Below, piece after piece: positions 18,576 through 27,243 of a DNA stretch of 64,000 nt. The stretch's first letter is position 1; every line of letters starts with the position of its first letter. Made by a program: the position numbers and the translations under genes. The notes under the pieces are model-generated. The model was not told the origin of the DNA. It saw nothing but the letters and a program-made list of their open reading frames with translations, and searched no databases. Source of the DNA: CBDIHP01 sp965279195 (GTDB taxonomy: Bacteria > Planctomycetota > Planctomycetia > Isosphaerales > Isosphaeraceae); the NCBI GenBank assembly GCA_965279195.1, contig CBDIHP010000041.1, positions 62,001 to 126,000 of the forward strand, in the 5' to 3' direction.

Positions 18576-18654
18576 CCCATCCGGCCACGATTGCCCAGCT
18601 CTTTTCCACACGACCTAGAGAAGCTCTTGGTCCGGCCAACGGTGGTTCGACGGA

Positions 18655-19149
18655 TCATGCCGTGCCTTCGATCAGCAGGAGGGACGCTTCCGGCGCCTCG
18701 ACCCCTGGTGCTCCTTCCGGCCTCGGAGTGCCGAGTGTCCATAAGAAACGTCGATCTTCCTCAACGATCGCAATGTCGTTGATACTGGCCTCACGGCGGC
18801 GCATCAGGCCGGACTCGTCGAACTCCCAGAGTTCGTTGCCGTAGGATCGGAACCACTGGCCTGTACTGTTCTTCCACTCGTACTGAAACCGGACGGCCAT
18901 CCGATTCTCGCGGAAACCCCAAAGTTCCTTGGCCAGCCGATATTCGTGTTCCTCGGCCCATTTCTGAGTCAGGAACACCCGGATTTGCTCGCGACCGCGA
19001 AGGAATGTGCTGCGATTACGCCAGATGCTATCAGGAGAGTAAGCGAGCGACACGCGCTCGGGATCGCGGCTGTTCCAGGCGTCTTCGGCCGCTCGGACTT
19101 TGAGAGGCGCCGTCTCCATCGTGAATGGCGGGCGAATCACTTCTGGCAT
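18655..19149 (-). CDS. NTF2-like protein (DUF1348 type)
   Basis: 164 residues from the ATG at 19149; a TTG five codons upstream is possible. The sequence AAEDAWNSRDPERVSLAYSPDSIWRNRSTFLRGREQIRVFL and the later RFQYEWKNSTGQWFRSYGNELWEF match the nuclear-transport-factor-2-like family annotated DUF1348. These are small cone-shaped proteins with a hydrophobic pocket; no catalytic function is established for DUF1348. It follows the alpha/beta hydrolase on the same strand by 82 bp and probably shares its transcript. Base composition looks less GC-rich than in the flanking core genes, in line with horizontal acquisition. Confidence 0.85.
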   Translation of the reverse strand: MPEVIRPPFTMETAPLKVRAAEDAWNSRDPERVSLAYSPDSIWRNRSTFLRGREQIRVFLTQKWAEEHEYRLAKELWGFRENRMAVRFQYEWKNSTGQWFRSYGNELWEFDESGLMRRREASINDIAIVEEDRRFLWTLGTPRPEGAPGVEAPEASLLLIEGTA

Positions 19150-19231
19150 CCAACGAGCTCCCAAGGGTCTCTGGGCAGTTCACACGGGCGCGGAATGGTC
19201 ACGTCCGCGAACGCGCATGTGCGGCTCGTGT

Positions 19232-20137
19232 CTACGTATTCTTCCCGGCCACATTCTCATTGTAGAATCGGCGGATGTTCAAAGCGATGTAGTCGTGGCA
19301 GTCTTCGAGCGCGAAGTGTCCCGCATCGAGGCGGTGCATTTCAGCGTTCGGCAGGTCCTCGAGATAGGCCTCGCCGCCCTCCTTGGTGAAGAACGGGTCG
19401 CTCTGGCCCCAGAATATGATGGTCTTGGGCTGGCGATCGTGCAGCATTTTCTGCCACTCAGGATAGAGGGGGACGTTCTTTCGATAGTCGAAAAACAGGT
19501 CCATATTGATGCGTTCGACATTGGGTCGGTGCATCTTGGACGCATCCATCTCATAGGCTTCCGGGGCGATCCGCTCAGGGTGCTTGGACCCCGCCAGGAA
19601 GATGCTCTTGATCGCTTCGTCCGTGAAGAAGCCCGCGAGCGGCATCTCGGTCTCCGGGGTGCGATTGACCCAGAGCGCCTTTCGAAAGCCGTCCCACGCG
19701 TTGGAGAACCCGATTTCGTAGGCATTGGAGTTCTGCACGATCTGCCAGTCGAGTGCTTCGGGGTGGCGGCTGATGATCCGGAGCCCGACGGGGCCGCCGT
19801 AATCATGCATGTAGAGGCCGTAGTGGCCAAATCCCTTGGCCTTGAGGAACTCCTGGATGACCTCGGCGATCTTGTCGAATGTGTAGTCGAACATGTCGGG
19901 ATCAGGGACATCGCTGCTACCGAATCCAGGATAGTCGGGCGCGATCACATGGAACTTGTCGGCCAGTGCCGAGATGAGCTTCCGGTACTGATGTGAGGAC
20001 GACGGGAAGCCATGCAGAAGCACGAGTTTAGGGTTCGCTGGATCGCCGGCCTCGCGATATGCGATGTTCAGCCCGTCGACGACGAGCATGCCGTGCTGAG
20101 TCGTGGTTGGACTGGCAGGGGGATTGATGATGTTCAT
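19232..20137 (-). CDS. Alpha/beta hydrolase, epoxide-hydrolase / haloalkane-dehalogenase-like
   Basis: 301 residues from the ATG at 20137 (MNIINPPASPT). An upstream 39-codon extension is open but lacks homology. The oxyanion motif HGFPSSSHQYRKLI comes first. The nucleophile elbow is MHDYGGPVGLRI, where an Asp replaces the usual Ser, as in epoxide hydrolases and haloalkane dehalogenases. The late acid is near FWGQSDPFF, and the catalytic His is in LDAGHFALED. The expected chemistry is an Asp-ester intermediate on an epoxide or halide; the natural substrate is unknown. Related genes often stand next to NTF2-like proteins in stress-responsive accessory clusters, as here. The AraC regulator upstream may control it. 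Confidence 0.86.
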   Translation of the reverse strand: MNIINPPASPTTTQHGMLVVDGLNIAYREAGDPANPKLVLLHGFPSSSHQYRKLISALADKFHVIAPDYPGFGSSDVPDPDMFDYTFDKIAEVIQEFLKAKGFGHYGLYMHDYGGPVGLRIISRHPEALDWQIVQNSNAYEIGFSNAWDGFRKALWVNRTPETEMPLAGFFTDEAIKSIFLAGSKHPERIAPEAYEMDASKMHRPNVERINMDLFFDYRKNVPLYPEWQKMLHDRQPKTIIFWGQSDPFFTKEGGEAYLEDLPNAEMHRLDAGHFALEDCHDYIALNIRRFYNENVAGKNT

Positions 20138-20450
20138 GCTTGAACTCCGTCTGATTTGTGGTTGGTTTGGCGCACACGTGTCGCAGATTTTCGCCTCGTT
20201 GATTCGAGGGCGGCGACCCCGCGAGCCTTCCATCGGATTCTTGTCGAATATCATGCCTTGACGGTTCGAATCGGGCGCCTCTCATCGAGCGAAAGTCAAG
20301 TTACTCGAGGCCGAAAACGCCGCGATCTCGGACTTGGTCAGGCGTGGACAATCGCATCGCGAGAGCGCCCTGCGATATGCTGTAGGCAAAATAGATTCAT
20401 TTGCCCTACCTGTCTTGTCTGAATGTGGCGACTTGTCGGTTTGTGCTCCC
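20138..20450. other. Intergenic region between hydrolase and AraC-type regulator genes
   Basis: A 313-bp gap without a gene. It contains one imperfect inverted repeat at 20382-20409 (GTAGGCAAAAT ... ATTTGCCCTAC, with one base shifted between arms). This could be a terminator for the upstream regulator gene or an operator for the hydrolase promoter. Nothing else was recognised. Confidence 0.4.
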
Positions 20451-21260
20451 TCAGCCCTTGCCGTGGTCAGTCCGGAACCTCGCCGGGGACACGCCGACCG
20501 CGCGTCGGAACGCCTTGGTCATGTGGCTCTGGTCAGCGAAACCGCAATCGATCGCGATCGCCGAGATCGGCAGATTCGTCTGGAGGAGGAGCCGCTGCGC
20601 CATCTCGACCCTGGACATCCGGATGAACTCCGCCGGGCAACAACCTTGATGCTTGAGAAATGCACGGTTGAGCGTAAATCGATCCGTTCCGACTTCTCGG
20701 GCCAATGAATCGACCAACAGCGTCCCGGAAAGTCCTTGACGGATGAGATCGACTGCCTTGCCTGCGAGCCGCGCGGACCTGGAATCCATCGTGCTATCCG
20801 CTGCACTGCGCAAGGCCAGGACAACGATTTCGGCGCAGAGTGCTTCTATGATCATGCCGGAGAGCATCTGTGGCGAGTTCATCTCACGGCAAAGGCGTGC
20901 CGCAAGGAAGCCAAGGTGGGGGTCCTTCGCTCTGAACGGGGGCGCTCCTCGGACAGTGTCGGTGATTTGTGCGGGCACATTGAGCGAGCCCAATCGGATG
21001 GAGAGCCCCACCGACGATTTTCCGCCCTGCGCATTCGCGTGCGAGAAACCTGCAGGGCGAAAGAGCGTTTCGCCGGGGTGGAAGTGGTCATTGTCGCCCC
21101 ATCCGTTCTCATGGAACACGCCGCTCAAGACGACCTGTATGCAATTGTCATCGTGTTGGTGCCGAGGGAGTCGAAAGTCGGCCGGGTAGGCGATCTCCTT
21201 GGCGGTCAGCCATTCGCCTTCGTGGGAGTACAGGATGGATGAATCGGAAGGCGAGGGCAT
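20451..21260 (-). CDS. AraC-family transcriptional regulator with N-terminal cupin
   Basis: 269 residues. The N-terminal half is a cupin-like sensing domain (LPRHQHDDNCIQVVLSG, HPGETLFRPAGFSHAN). The C-terminal 100 residues form the double helix-turn-helix of AraC/XylS proteins: LVDSLAREVGTDRFTLNRAF, then ISAIAIDCGFADQSHMTKAF and the closing GVSPARFR. It binds DNA as a transcriptional activator or repressor in response to an unknown ligand. It sits between the msrPQ pair and the hydrolase gene on the same strand, so the hydrolase/NTF2 pair is the nearest plausible target. It lacks the evident Cys arrangement that would mark an HOCl sensor such as RclR. Confidence 0.92.
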   Translation of the reverse strand: MPSPSDSSILYSHEGEWLTAKEIAYPADFRLPRHQHDDNCIQVVLSGVFHENGWGDNDHFHPGETLFRPAGFSHANAQGGKSSVGLSIRLGSLNVPAQITDTVRGAPPFRAKDPHLGFLAARLCREMNSPQMLSGMIIEALCAEIVVLALRSAADSTMDSRSARLAGKAVDLIRQGLSGTLLVDSLAREVGTDRFTLNRAFLKHQGCCPAEFIRMSRVEMAQRLLLQTNLPISAIAIDCGFADQSHMTKAFRRAVGVSPARFRTDHGKG

Positions 21261-21375
21261 GCTGCGCTCCAGGTCGCGGCTGATACATGGCCGTTTATGG
21301 ATATCGATGTATTATCGATGATCGACGCACGCGCGGATTCCGGGCGACACTCGCGAAACCTCACCCTGTCGTCTC

Positions 21376-23112
21376 TCAGGCCTCGACGACGACCTGATCG
21401 AGACAACGTGCCTGACAGCTGAGGATCACGTTCCCGGCCCGATCCACGGGATCGAGGGCGTCCTCGACCTCCATGACGACGTGACCGGTGATGAGTCGGG
21501 TCTTGCATTGGCCGCAGATCCCGGCGCGACAGTCGTACGGGATGTCGACGCCGAGTTCTTCCGAGACTTCGAGTATCGTCTGATGCGCGGAAACGGCCCT
21601 GGATTTCCGGGCCCGCGAGAATGTGACCGAGGCGGGGCCCGCCGCCCCGTTGCCGTTCTCACCGAGGACGGTCGCGTCGGCCTCGTCGGCGGTCAGGGTT
21701 GTTTCGCTGATTCTCGGCCGCGCCGTGCGGATGAACGACTCGACATGAATCCGATCGGCGGAAACGCCGAGCTCTCGGAGCATACCCTTGACCGAATCCA
21801 TCATTTCATCAGGACCGCACACATGAATCCGCTTTGACCCGATCTCGGGGATTGCCCGATTCATGAGTTCGGCGGTGATCCTGCCGCGTTCGCCTTGCCA
21901 ACCGGTTCCGTCGTCGCGGGTCACGGTCACGGTCACGTGAAGGTTGGGGAAGCGCCCCTGGAGATACCGGAGTTCGTCGCGGAATATGATGTCGACCGCG
22001 GACTTCACGGCGAAGATGAGGTGAATCTCGCCGGGCCAGCCGAGGTCAGTCAGGTAGCGAATCTTGGACATGAGCGGGGTGATGCCAACTCCCCCGGCGA
22101 TCAGGACGATGCTCTCGGCATCGCCACCGGTGAACGTGAACCGGCCCGCCGGCGCGGAGACGTCCAGGATGGTGCCCTCCCGGACGGTGTCGTGCAGATG
22201 CCGCGACGAGACCCCATGCTCTTCTCGCTTGACAGTCAACTCGCAGTAGCCGACGCGGGTCGGTGACGATGCGATGGTGTACGACCGGTTGACTCTCTTT
22301 CCATCGATCAGGAGCGAGAGGTTCAGGTACTGGCCGGGGACGAAGTCGAAGGGGAGCCGCGTCGAGCCTGGCTGGACCAGCCGGAACGTGCGGACATCGG
22401 CCGTTTCTTCGAAGATCCGCGCGACCTTCAACTGGCCCGACCAGAACCTGGGCTTTGGCGTCACGCTCGAGACGGGAAGGATCTCGGCGGTTTTCGTCGG
22501 TGCCGCCCGGAGCGCGCGAGAGTCGGAACGGAGCCGCAGGTAATGCGACACGAGCCGGTAGCCGAGCAAGAGCCCGATCGCGGCAGCGAAGGCGATCGGC
22601 CGCGTGACATCGGCCTTGACTAGCATGTAAAAGTGGAGTGCTCCCGCCGCCGCGACGAGGTAGGTCAGCCGATGCAGTGCCTTCCAGCGCTTGCCCCCGA
22701 GCCGACGGATCATGCCGTCGGTCGAGGTCGCGGCCGGAGGAACCATCAGGATCAAGGCCGATGTCCCGACAATGAGATACGGACGCTTGAGGATCTCGGC
22801 GAGCGTGTCGCCGATGTTCCCTGCCCGGTCGTAGCCGAAGAAGATCAGGAAATGGAGGAACACGTGAAAGAATGCGCATAGTCCAAGCACACGTCGGAAC
22901 TGGCCCAGCCAGCTCCATCCGGCGAGCCGGCTCAAGGGCGTGACGAGCAACGTGAGGACCAGGGAGATCAGACCGAGGATGCCCGTCGTTCGAATCGCGA
23001 AGTTGACGGGGTTCGCGCCCAGACGACCCTGCGAGGCGTCCCACCCGAGCAGGAGCACCGGCACGGCGCAGTTGAGGATGACCGTGATTTTCGCGAATCG
23101 CGTGACCTTCAT
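21376..23112 (-). CDS. msrQ: MsrQ-like heme membrane protein fused to FAD/NAD(P)H and 2Fe-2S reductase domains
   Basis: 578 residues from the ATG at 23112, 14 bp after the msrP stop. Residues 1-190 match MsrQ/YedZ: RRVLGLCAFFHVFLHFLIFF with His83 and His87, TSTDGMIRRLGGKRWKALHRLTYLVAAAGALHF in two helices with His147 and His160, all candidate heme ligands. Residues 225-460 form a ferredoxin-NADP reductase unit with the FAD motif RSYT, GGVGITP and the C-terminal VCGP. Residues 495-578 form a plant-type ferredoxin with Cys528-x4-Cys533-x2-Cys536-x29-Cys566. Canonical MsrQ is only the heme part and takes electrons from quinol or from the separate Fre reductase. Here a whole electron-input chain is fused, so NAD(P)H could feed MsrP directly (inference). 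Confidence 0.92.
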   Translation of the reverse strand: MKVTRFAKITVILNCAVPVLLLGWDASQGRLGANPVNFAIRTTGILGLISLVLTLLVTPLSRLAGWSWLGQFRRVLGLCAFFHVFLHFLIFFGYDRAGNIGDTLAEILKRPYLIVGTSALILMVPPAATSTDGMIRRLGGKRWKALHRLTYLVAAAGALHFYMLVKADVTRPIAFAAAIGLLLGYRLVSHYLRLRSDSRALRAAPTKTAEILPVSSVTPKPRFWSGQLKVARIFEETADVRTFRLVQPGSTRLPFDFVPGQYLNLSLLIDGKRVNRSYTIASSPTRVGYCELTVKREEHGVSSRHLHDTVREGTILDVSAPAGRFTFTGGDAESIVLIAGGVGITPLMSKIRYLTDLGWPGEIHLIFAVKSAVDIIFRDELRYLQGRFPNLHVTVTVTRDDGTGWQGERGRITAELMNRAIPEIGSKRIHVCGPDEMMDSVKGMLRELGVSADRIHVESFIRTARPRISETTLTADEADATVLGENGNGAAGPASVTFSRARKSRAVSAHQTILEVSEELGVDIPYDCRAGICGQCKTRLITGHVVMEVEDALDPVDRAGNVILSCQARCLDQVVVEA

Positions 23113-23126
23113 CGTGTCGGCGGTCC

Positions 23127-24101
23127 TCAGAAGTTCGCTCGCAAGTCCATGCCCGAATAGAGGTGGGCGACCTGTGATCCGTATCCGTTGAACATGAGCG
23201 TCGGACGACGACCGGATTCGCCGATCCGTTGTTCGGTCGCCTGGCTCCAACGGGGGTGGTCAACCTTGGGGTTGACGTTCGAGAAGAAGCCGTATTCTCT
23301 CGGCCCGCTGGTGCTCCAGGTCGTCGGGGGCCGCTTCGAAACGACCGTGATCTTGACGATCGACTTGATCCCCTTGAATCCGTATTTCCAGGGCACGACC
23401 AGTCGGAGTGGGGCGCCGTTCTGTGCCGGTAGCTCGCGACCGTAGAGGCCAACCGCCAGGATCGTCAGAGGGTGCATCGCCTCGTCGATCCGCAAGCCCT
23501 CGACATACGGCCAGGACAGGACATCCGACTTCTGGCCGGGCATCCGCGTCGGATCCACCAGCGTCTCGAACGCGACGTATTCCGCGCCACCCATCGGCTC
23601 GACACGGTCGAGCAGTTTGGCCAGGGGGAATCCCGACCAGGGGATTACCATGGACCACGCCTCGACGCAACGCATCCGGTAAACGCGCTCTTCGAGCGGG
23701 AAGAGCTTCATCAACTCATCGATGTCGAAGACCTTCGGCTTGTGCACCATCCCGCCCACGGAGACCTGCCATGGCTTCGCGACAAATCCGGCCGCGGCGG
23801 CCGCGACCCCTTCCTTATCGGTCGTGAATTCATAGAAGTTGTTGTAGTTGCTGACACTCGCCAGCGGCGTCATGGGCTCGTCGACGCGAAACCCGGTCGA
23901 AACCCCTTCGGTCCCTTCCGGAGACTGTTTGAGTCCCACGAGTGCGGGTGTGTTGATCTCAGCGGCGCCCGGCCGATTGAGACGTCGGTAGACCAGCCCG
24001 GTCGTCATGAGGCTGGCGGCGGCGATGCCGGCGTTAATGAACGACCGGCGGTTGAGGTAGGACGACAGGGGTGTGATTTCGCTCGAGCGAATCGGTTTCA
24101 T
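23127..24101 (-). CDS. msrP: Periplasmic methionine sulfoxide reductase, molybdopterin subunit MsrP
   Basis: 324 residues from the ATG at 24101 (a second start 12 bp upstream is possible). A Tat signal is present (NRRSF at 17-21 followed by a hydrophobic stretch), as needed for export of a folded molybdenum enzyme. The molybdopterin-liganding Cys is Cys145 in YRMRCVEAWSMVIPWSGFPL, the family signature. GAPLRLVVPWKYGFKGIKSIVKI is also typical. The enzyme reduces both diastereomers of protein-bound methionine sulfoxide in the periplasm, with electrons from MsrQ, and so repairs HOCl-type damage. The msrQ fusion gene follows directly, and a TetR gene lies 131 bp upstream on the same strand. Confidence 0.96.
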   Translation of the reverse strand: MKPIRSSEITPLSSYLNRRSFINAGIAAASLMTTGLVYRRLNRPGAAEINTPALVGLKQSPEGTEGVSTGFRVDEPMTPLASVSNYNNFYEFTTDKEGVAAAAAGFVAKPWQVSVGGMVHKPKVFDIDELMKLFPLEERVYRMRCVEAWSMVIPWSGFPLAKLLDRVEPMGGAEYVAFETLVDPTRMPGQKSDVLSWPYVEGLRIDEAMHPLTILAVGLYGRELPAQNGAPLRLVVPWKYGFKGIKSIVKITVVSKRPPTTWSTSGPREYGFFSNVNPKVDHPRWSQATEQRIGESGRRPTLMFNGYGSQVAHLYSGMDLRANF

Positions 24102-24232
24102 TCCGCGCAGCACTCCACTTGAGTGAAGTCGGGCAAGCTCTTCGAGCCCTCCCGCCTTCCACGATCATGGTTCGAGTTCGACCCGGACGGACCGAGTCGA
24201 GTTGCATCGATTCGCGGAAGACGACGACCGAC

Positions 24233-24820
24233 CTATGGCGGCGGGGGGGCCGACCGCAATCTCCGGAGGAGGCCGCGAGCCGACTCCTCAAAGCGGCCGA
24301 GGTCCTCGAAGGCGCGAGCGACGAGCATCGCTCCCTCGAGAGAGGATAAGAGTAGACGTGCCTCCCTGCTGACGCTCAGCGCGAAATGGAAGACGCCAGA
24401 CTTCTTCCCATCGGACAGGACTCGCTCGAGCCAGGTCTCGTGATCTCGAAAGGCGAGGCGCAAGTCCTCGACGACGGATGGATCCAGTGCCCTGAAGTCG
24501 GCCGCCATCATGCCGCAAAGGCACATCCGGTTGCCGGTCTCGAGCGTACTGCTGAAGATCGAGACGTAGCGAACCATCTTTTTATTCGGGTCGAGCTCCT
24601 CGGCGTCGATCCGCCTGAGGGCCGCCTCGACCTCGGAGCGTTGCCTGGCGATCAAGGCCCGGCAGAGATCCGTCTTGGTCGGGAAATGGTAGTGAACACT
24701 CGAAGCCTTGATCCGGACGCGCTCGGCCACGTCACGAAAACTGAACGCGTTCACGCCCCGCGTCTGCAGGAGTTCCTGGGCGATATCAAGCACACATTCA
24801 TAAGTCTGTTCGACGGCCAT
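24233..24820 (-). CDS. TetR-family transcriptional regulator
   Basis: 195 residues. The N-terminal helix-turn-helix is typical (VNAFSFRDVAERVRIKASSVHYHFPTKTDLCRALI). The C-terminal ligand domain contains MCLCGMMAADF, a Cys-rich stretch (Cys-x-Cys) that also occurs in redox- or electrophile-responsive TetR proteins; whether these Cys act as a switch is inference. It lies upstream of msrP on the same strand, with a 131-bp gap. Overlapping its own promoter region is an inverted repeat (24829-24852) that would suit a TetR dimer. Autoregulation and control of msrPQ are therefore likely. Confidence 0.92.
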   Translation of the reverse strand: MAVEQTYECVLDIAQELLQTRGVNAFSFRDVAERVRIKASSVHYHFPTKTDLCRALIARQRSEVEAALRRIDAEELDPNKKMVRYVSIFSSTLETGNRMCLCGMMAADFRALDPSVVEDLRLAFRDHETWLERVLSDGKKSGVFHFALSVSREARLLLSSLEGAMLVARAFEDLGRFEESARGLLRRLRSAPPPP

Positions 24821-24828
24821 GAGTACAA

Positions 24829-24852
24829 ACTATCTATCGGAAGGTAGACAGT
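24829..24852. promoter_or_regulatory. Candidate TetR operator (inverted repeat)
   Basis: The arms ACTATCTATC (24829-24838) and GGTAGACAGT (24843-24852) are inverted repeats with two mismatches around GGAA. The repeat begins 9 bp upstream of the TetR start codon, where an autoregulatory TetR site would be expected. The assignment rests on position and symmetry only. Confidence 0.55.
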
Positions 24853-25077
24853 CAAGGGGCTGGTTCTTAGAGTGAAGAGGTGCACTTCGACGTGTGGTTG
24901 CGTTCTTCATCGTCGTGGTCTTCATCCAGGACTGCGTGTCCGGCGAGATCGACCAATCGGCACTGATCCCCAGGGTTGAAGCCGGAGTAGAGCGCGGGCT
25001 CCGACGGTGCACCGTCCGAGAGACCCTGAAAGCGATTGAGTCGTGGTGGCCGCGAGTTGGATCGAGGGAGAGTGAGC

Positions 25078-27243
25078 ATGGACAGTCGATCCTCGTCCGC
25101 AAATGGATCCAACCCGGCGGGGAAGGATTTGGATCCTCCCGCGGCCCCCCAGTCCGGAGCGGACGATGTGCCCGCCGTCGAGATCACGATGGACTATCGC
25201 AGGCTGACGCCCGAGTCGGAAGGACCCGATTCGGGCGTGCGGCCGCTCACGCCCGAGGACGTGACGTTCCTCGAGCCCCCACGCGGGGGAGACGAGATCG
25301 GTTGGCTGGCGCATTATCGCGTCCGCAAGGTGATCGGCACGGGTGGGATGGGGCTCGTTTTCCTCGCAGAGGATTCTCAACTCGGGCGGCCGGTTGCCCT
25401 CAAGGTCATCCGTCCCGAGCTGGCGGACTCTCCGGAGGCCTCCGCGCGTTTCACACGCGAGGCGAGGGCCGCGGCTGCGATCAAGCATGATCATGTTGTC
25501 ACAATTTATCAAGTCGGCGAGGCGGAAGGCGTCGCGTTCCTGGCCATGGAATTCCTCCAGGGGATCTCCCTGCAAAGCTGGCTTGACCGCGGCAAGACGC
25601 CGTCGGTCGACCTGATCCTCCGGATCGGCAGGGAGATGGCCAACGGGTTGGTGGCGGCGCACCGGTTGGGGCTTGTTCACCGCGACATCAAGCCCGCAAA
25701 TATTTGGCTGGAATCGCCGAATGGCCGTGTCAAGATCCTCGACTTCGGACAGGCCAGGGCCGAATGCGAGGACGTCCAGATCACGCAGTCGGGGGCGATC
25801 GTGGGGACACCGGCGTACATGTCGCCGGAACAGGCCGCCGGAGAGCCGCCGGGAACCTCCTCCGACCTCTTCAGCCTCGGTTGCGTCCTTTACCGGCTCT
25901 GCTGCGGCCGACTGCCATTCCAGGGGAACACGATCCTGTCCGTGCTCAACGCCCTGGCGTCCCACACTCCCACCTCGCCGATCGAGGTGGCCCCGGATTT
26001 ACCCGAAGGCCTCAGCACCCTGGTTTCCAGCCTCCTGGCGAAGAATCCATCCGAGCGGCCCGCATCCGCGCAGGCGGTTTCCGAGACGATCCGGACCCTG
26101 GAACGTCAGCTTGCGGCGCGAAGGCAAACCGCGGGCCTCAAGACGAACGCGATTCAAGCAACAGCTCCCCAGCCAAACTCGCAGATCGACACCGGCGAAC
26201 GACCCGTCGACGACCTGTCGTCATGGCCCGAAGTCGTGCTTGCGAAGCCCGAACGCCGAGGGATTCCCATCACGGCCTGGGCTGGACTCCTGGCGACCCT
26301 GCTGGTGATCACGACCAGGTTCGCGATCAACCGGCGTCCCGGCATCGATCAAAGTGCCTCGATCGGTCCTCCACCTCAACCCCCTCCGTCACCTGAGGTA
26401 GCGGAGGGCACACAACAGCCCAAGACGCAGGTCGCCCCCCCGACCGTGCCCGGACCTCCGGCCCCTCCTTCAACCGCCCGGACGCCTGTCATCCCGGCCC
26501 CCGTCGCCGCCGATCCGGGACGGATCAGCGAAACTCCACAGAACGCGACCAAGGCCGCTCCGCCGGAATCGGCCCCGGCGGGGCCCACTTCCAAGGTTGC
26601 GGAATCTCCGACCCTCACCTCGAAGGAGAGTTGGGGACTCTTCGTCGATCCCGACGGGGATTGCCGGCTTCGGCTTCAAGACGAACCGCCTGGCGCGACG
26701 ATCGAGGTCCCCGGTAGGCCGCATCTGCTCAGTGCCGAGATTCGCAAGATGAATGCTCCGCACACCCTCCGACCGGTGAAGGGCGACTTCTTGGGCCAGG
26801 TCCATGCCGGGGGCACCGAGCAAGTGGCCGGTCGCCCCACCACCCAGGAGTATCCAGCCTATCAAGGTGCGGGGATATTGCTCTGGCAGGATCCAGGGAA
26901 CTATATCCGCCTCGAGATCGCCACTCACATCCTCAAGGGCAAGCCGCGACATTACACCAACTTCGAGTATCGACAGGATTCTCAACTCGTGTTCACGAAG
27001 GGGCCCGCCTTCACGTCCGGCTCGGCCCATCTGCGACTGGAACGGAGGGGGAAAACGATCACGGCCTCGGTCAGTACGGACGGTGTGCAGTGGGACACGT
27101 TCCCGGCATTGAAGGTCACCCTTGCCGAGAACCTTGAGATCGGCCTCGTATCGATCAACACCGCCACGAAACCCCTGGTCGCTCGGTTCGAGGACTTTCG
27201 CGTGACCTCCGTCCCCTCGCCATCAGAGACACCCCTGCCGTGA
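25078..27243 (+). CDS. Membrane Ser/Thr protein kinase with C-terminal concanavalin-like domain
   Basis: 721 residues from the ATG at 25078, which follows a GAGGGAG ribosome-binding site. The kinase domain (about 80-345) has the P-loop GTGGMGLVF, Lys109 in VALKV, catalytic HRDIKPAN (Asp203), DFGQAR (Asp222) and the activation segment GTPAYMSPEQ. A juxtamembrane linker leads to one hydrophobic helix (about 402-420) and a Pro-rich spacer. The outer domain (about 525-715) resembles a DUF1349/LamG-like beta-sandwich (YQGAGILLWQDPGNYIRLEI, SVSTDGVQWDTF, VARFEDFRV). This is the planctomycete PknB-like layout with an external, possibly glycan-binding sensor. The ligand and targets are unknown. It is divergent from the TetR gene. 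Confidence 0.93.
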   Translation: MDSRSSSANGSNPAGKDLDPPAAPQSGADDVPAVEITMDYRRLTPESEGPDSGVRPLTPEDVTFLEPPRGGDEIGWLAHYRVRKVIGTGGMGLVFLAEDSQLGRPVALKVIRPELADSPEASARFTREARAAAAIKHDHVVTIYQVGEAEGVAFLAMEFLQGISLQSWLDRGKTPSVDLILRIGREMANGLVAAHRLGLVHRDIKPANIWLESPNGRVKILDFGQARAECEDVQITQSGAIVGTPAYMSPEQAAGEPPGTSSDLFSLGCVLYRLCCGRLPFQGNTILSVLNALASHTPTSPIEVAPDLPEGLSTLVSSLLAKNPSERPASAQAVSETIRTLERQLAARRQTAGLKTNAIQATAPQPNSQIDTGERPVDDLSSWPEVVLAKPERRGIPITAWAGLLATLLVITTRFAINRRPGIDQSASIGPPPQPPPSPEVAEGTQQPKTQVAPPTVPGPPAPPSTARTPVIPAPVAADPGRISETPQNATKAAPPESAPAGPTSKVAESPTLTSKESWGLFVDPDGDCRLRLQDEPPGATIEVPGRPHLLSAEIRKMNAPHTLRPVKGDFLGQVHAGGTEQVAGRPTTQEYPAYQGAGILLWQDPGNYIRLEIATHILKGKPRHYTNFEYRQDSQLVFTKGPAFTSGSAHLRLERRGKTITASVSTDGVQWDTFPALKVTLAENLEIGLVSINTATKPLVARFEDFRVTSVPSPSETPLP

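Larger units (their letters stand above)
16488..18614 (+). mobile_element. IS5-family (IS427-like) element, interrupted by an IS3-family element
   Basis: The left end at 16488 (CCCGTGTGGACAACAGATAG...) matches the reverse complement of the right end at 18614 (GTCGTGTGGAAAAGAGCTGG...) over about 25 bases, including CGTGTGGA and GGCAAT. Both ends are flanked by the direct repeat CTAG (16484-16487 and 18615-18618), a plausible target duplication. The transposase gene lies at the right. Between the left terminal repeat and the transposase start sits a complete IS3-family element (16552-17792). Removing it leaves an element of about 886 bp, a normal size for this group. Confidence 0.8.

Noticed and set aside
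20382..20409. Imperfect inverted repeat as a firm operator
   Set aside because: The arms are out of register by one base and no binding protein can be assigned, so it is only mentioned in the intergenic entry.
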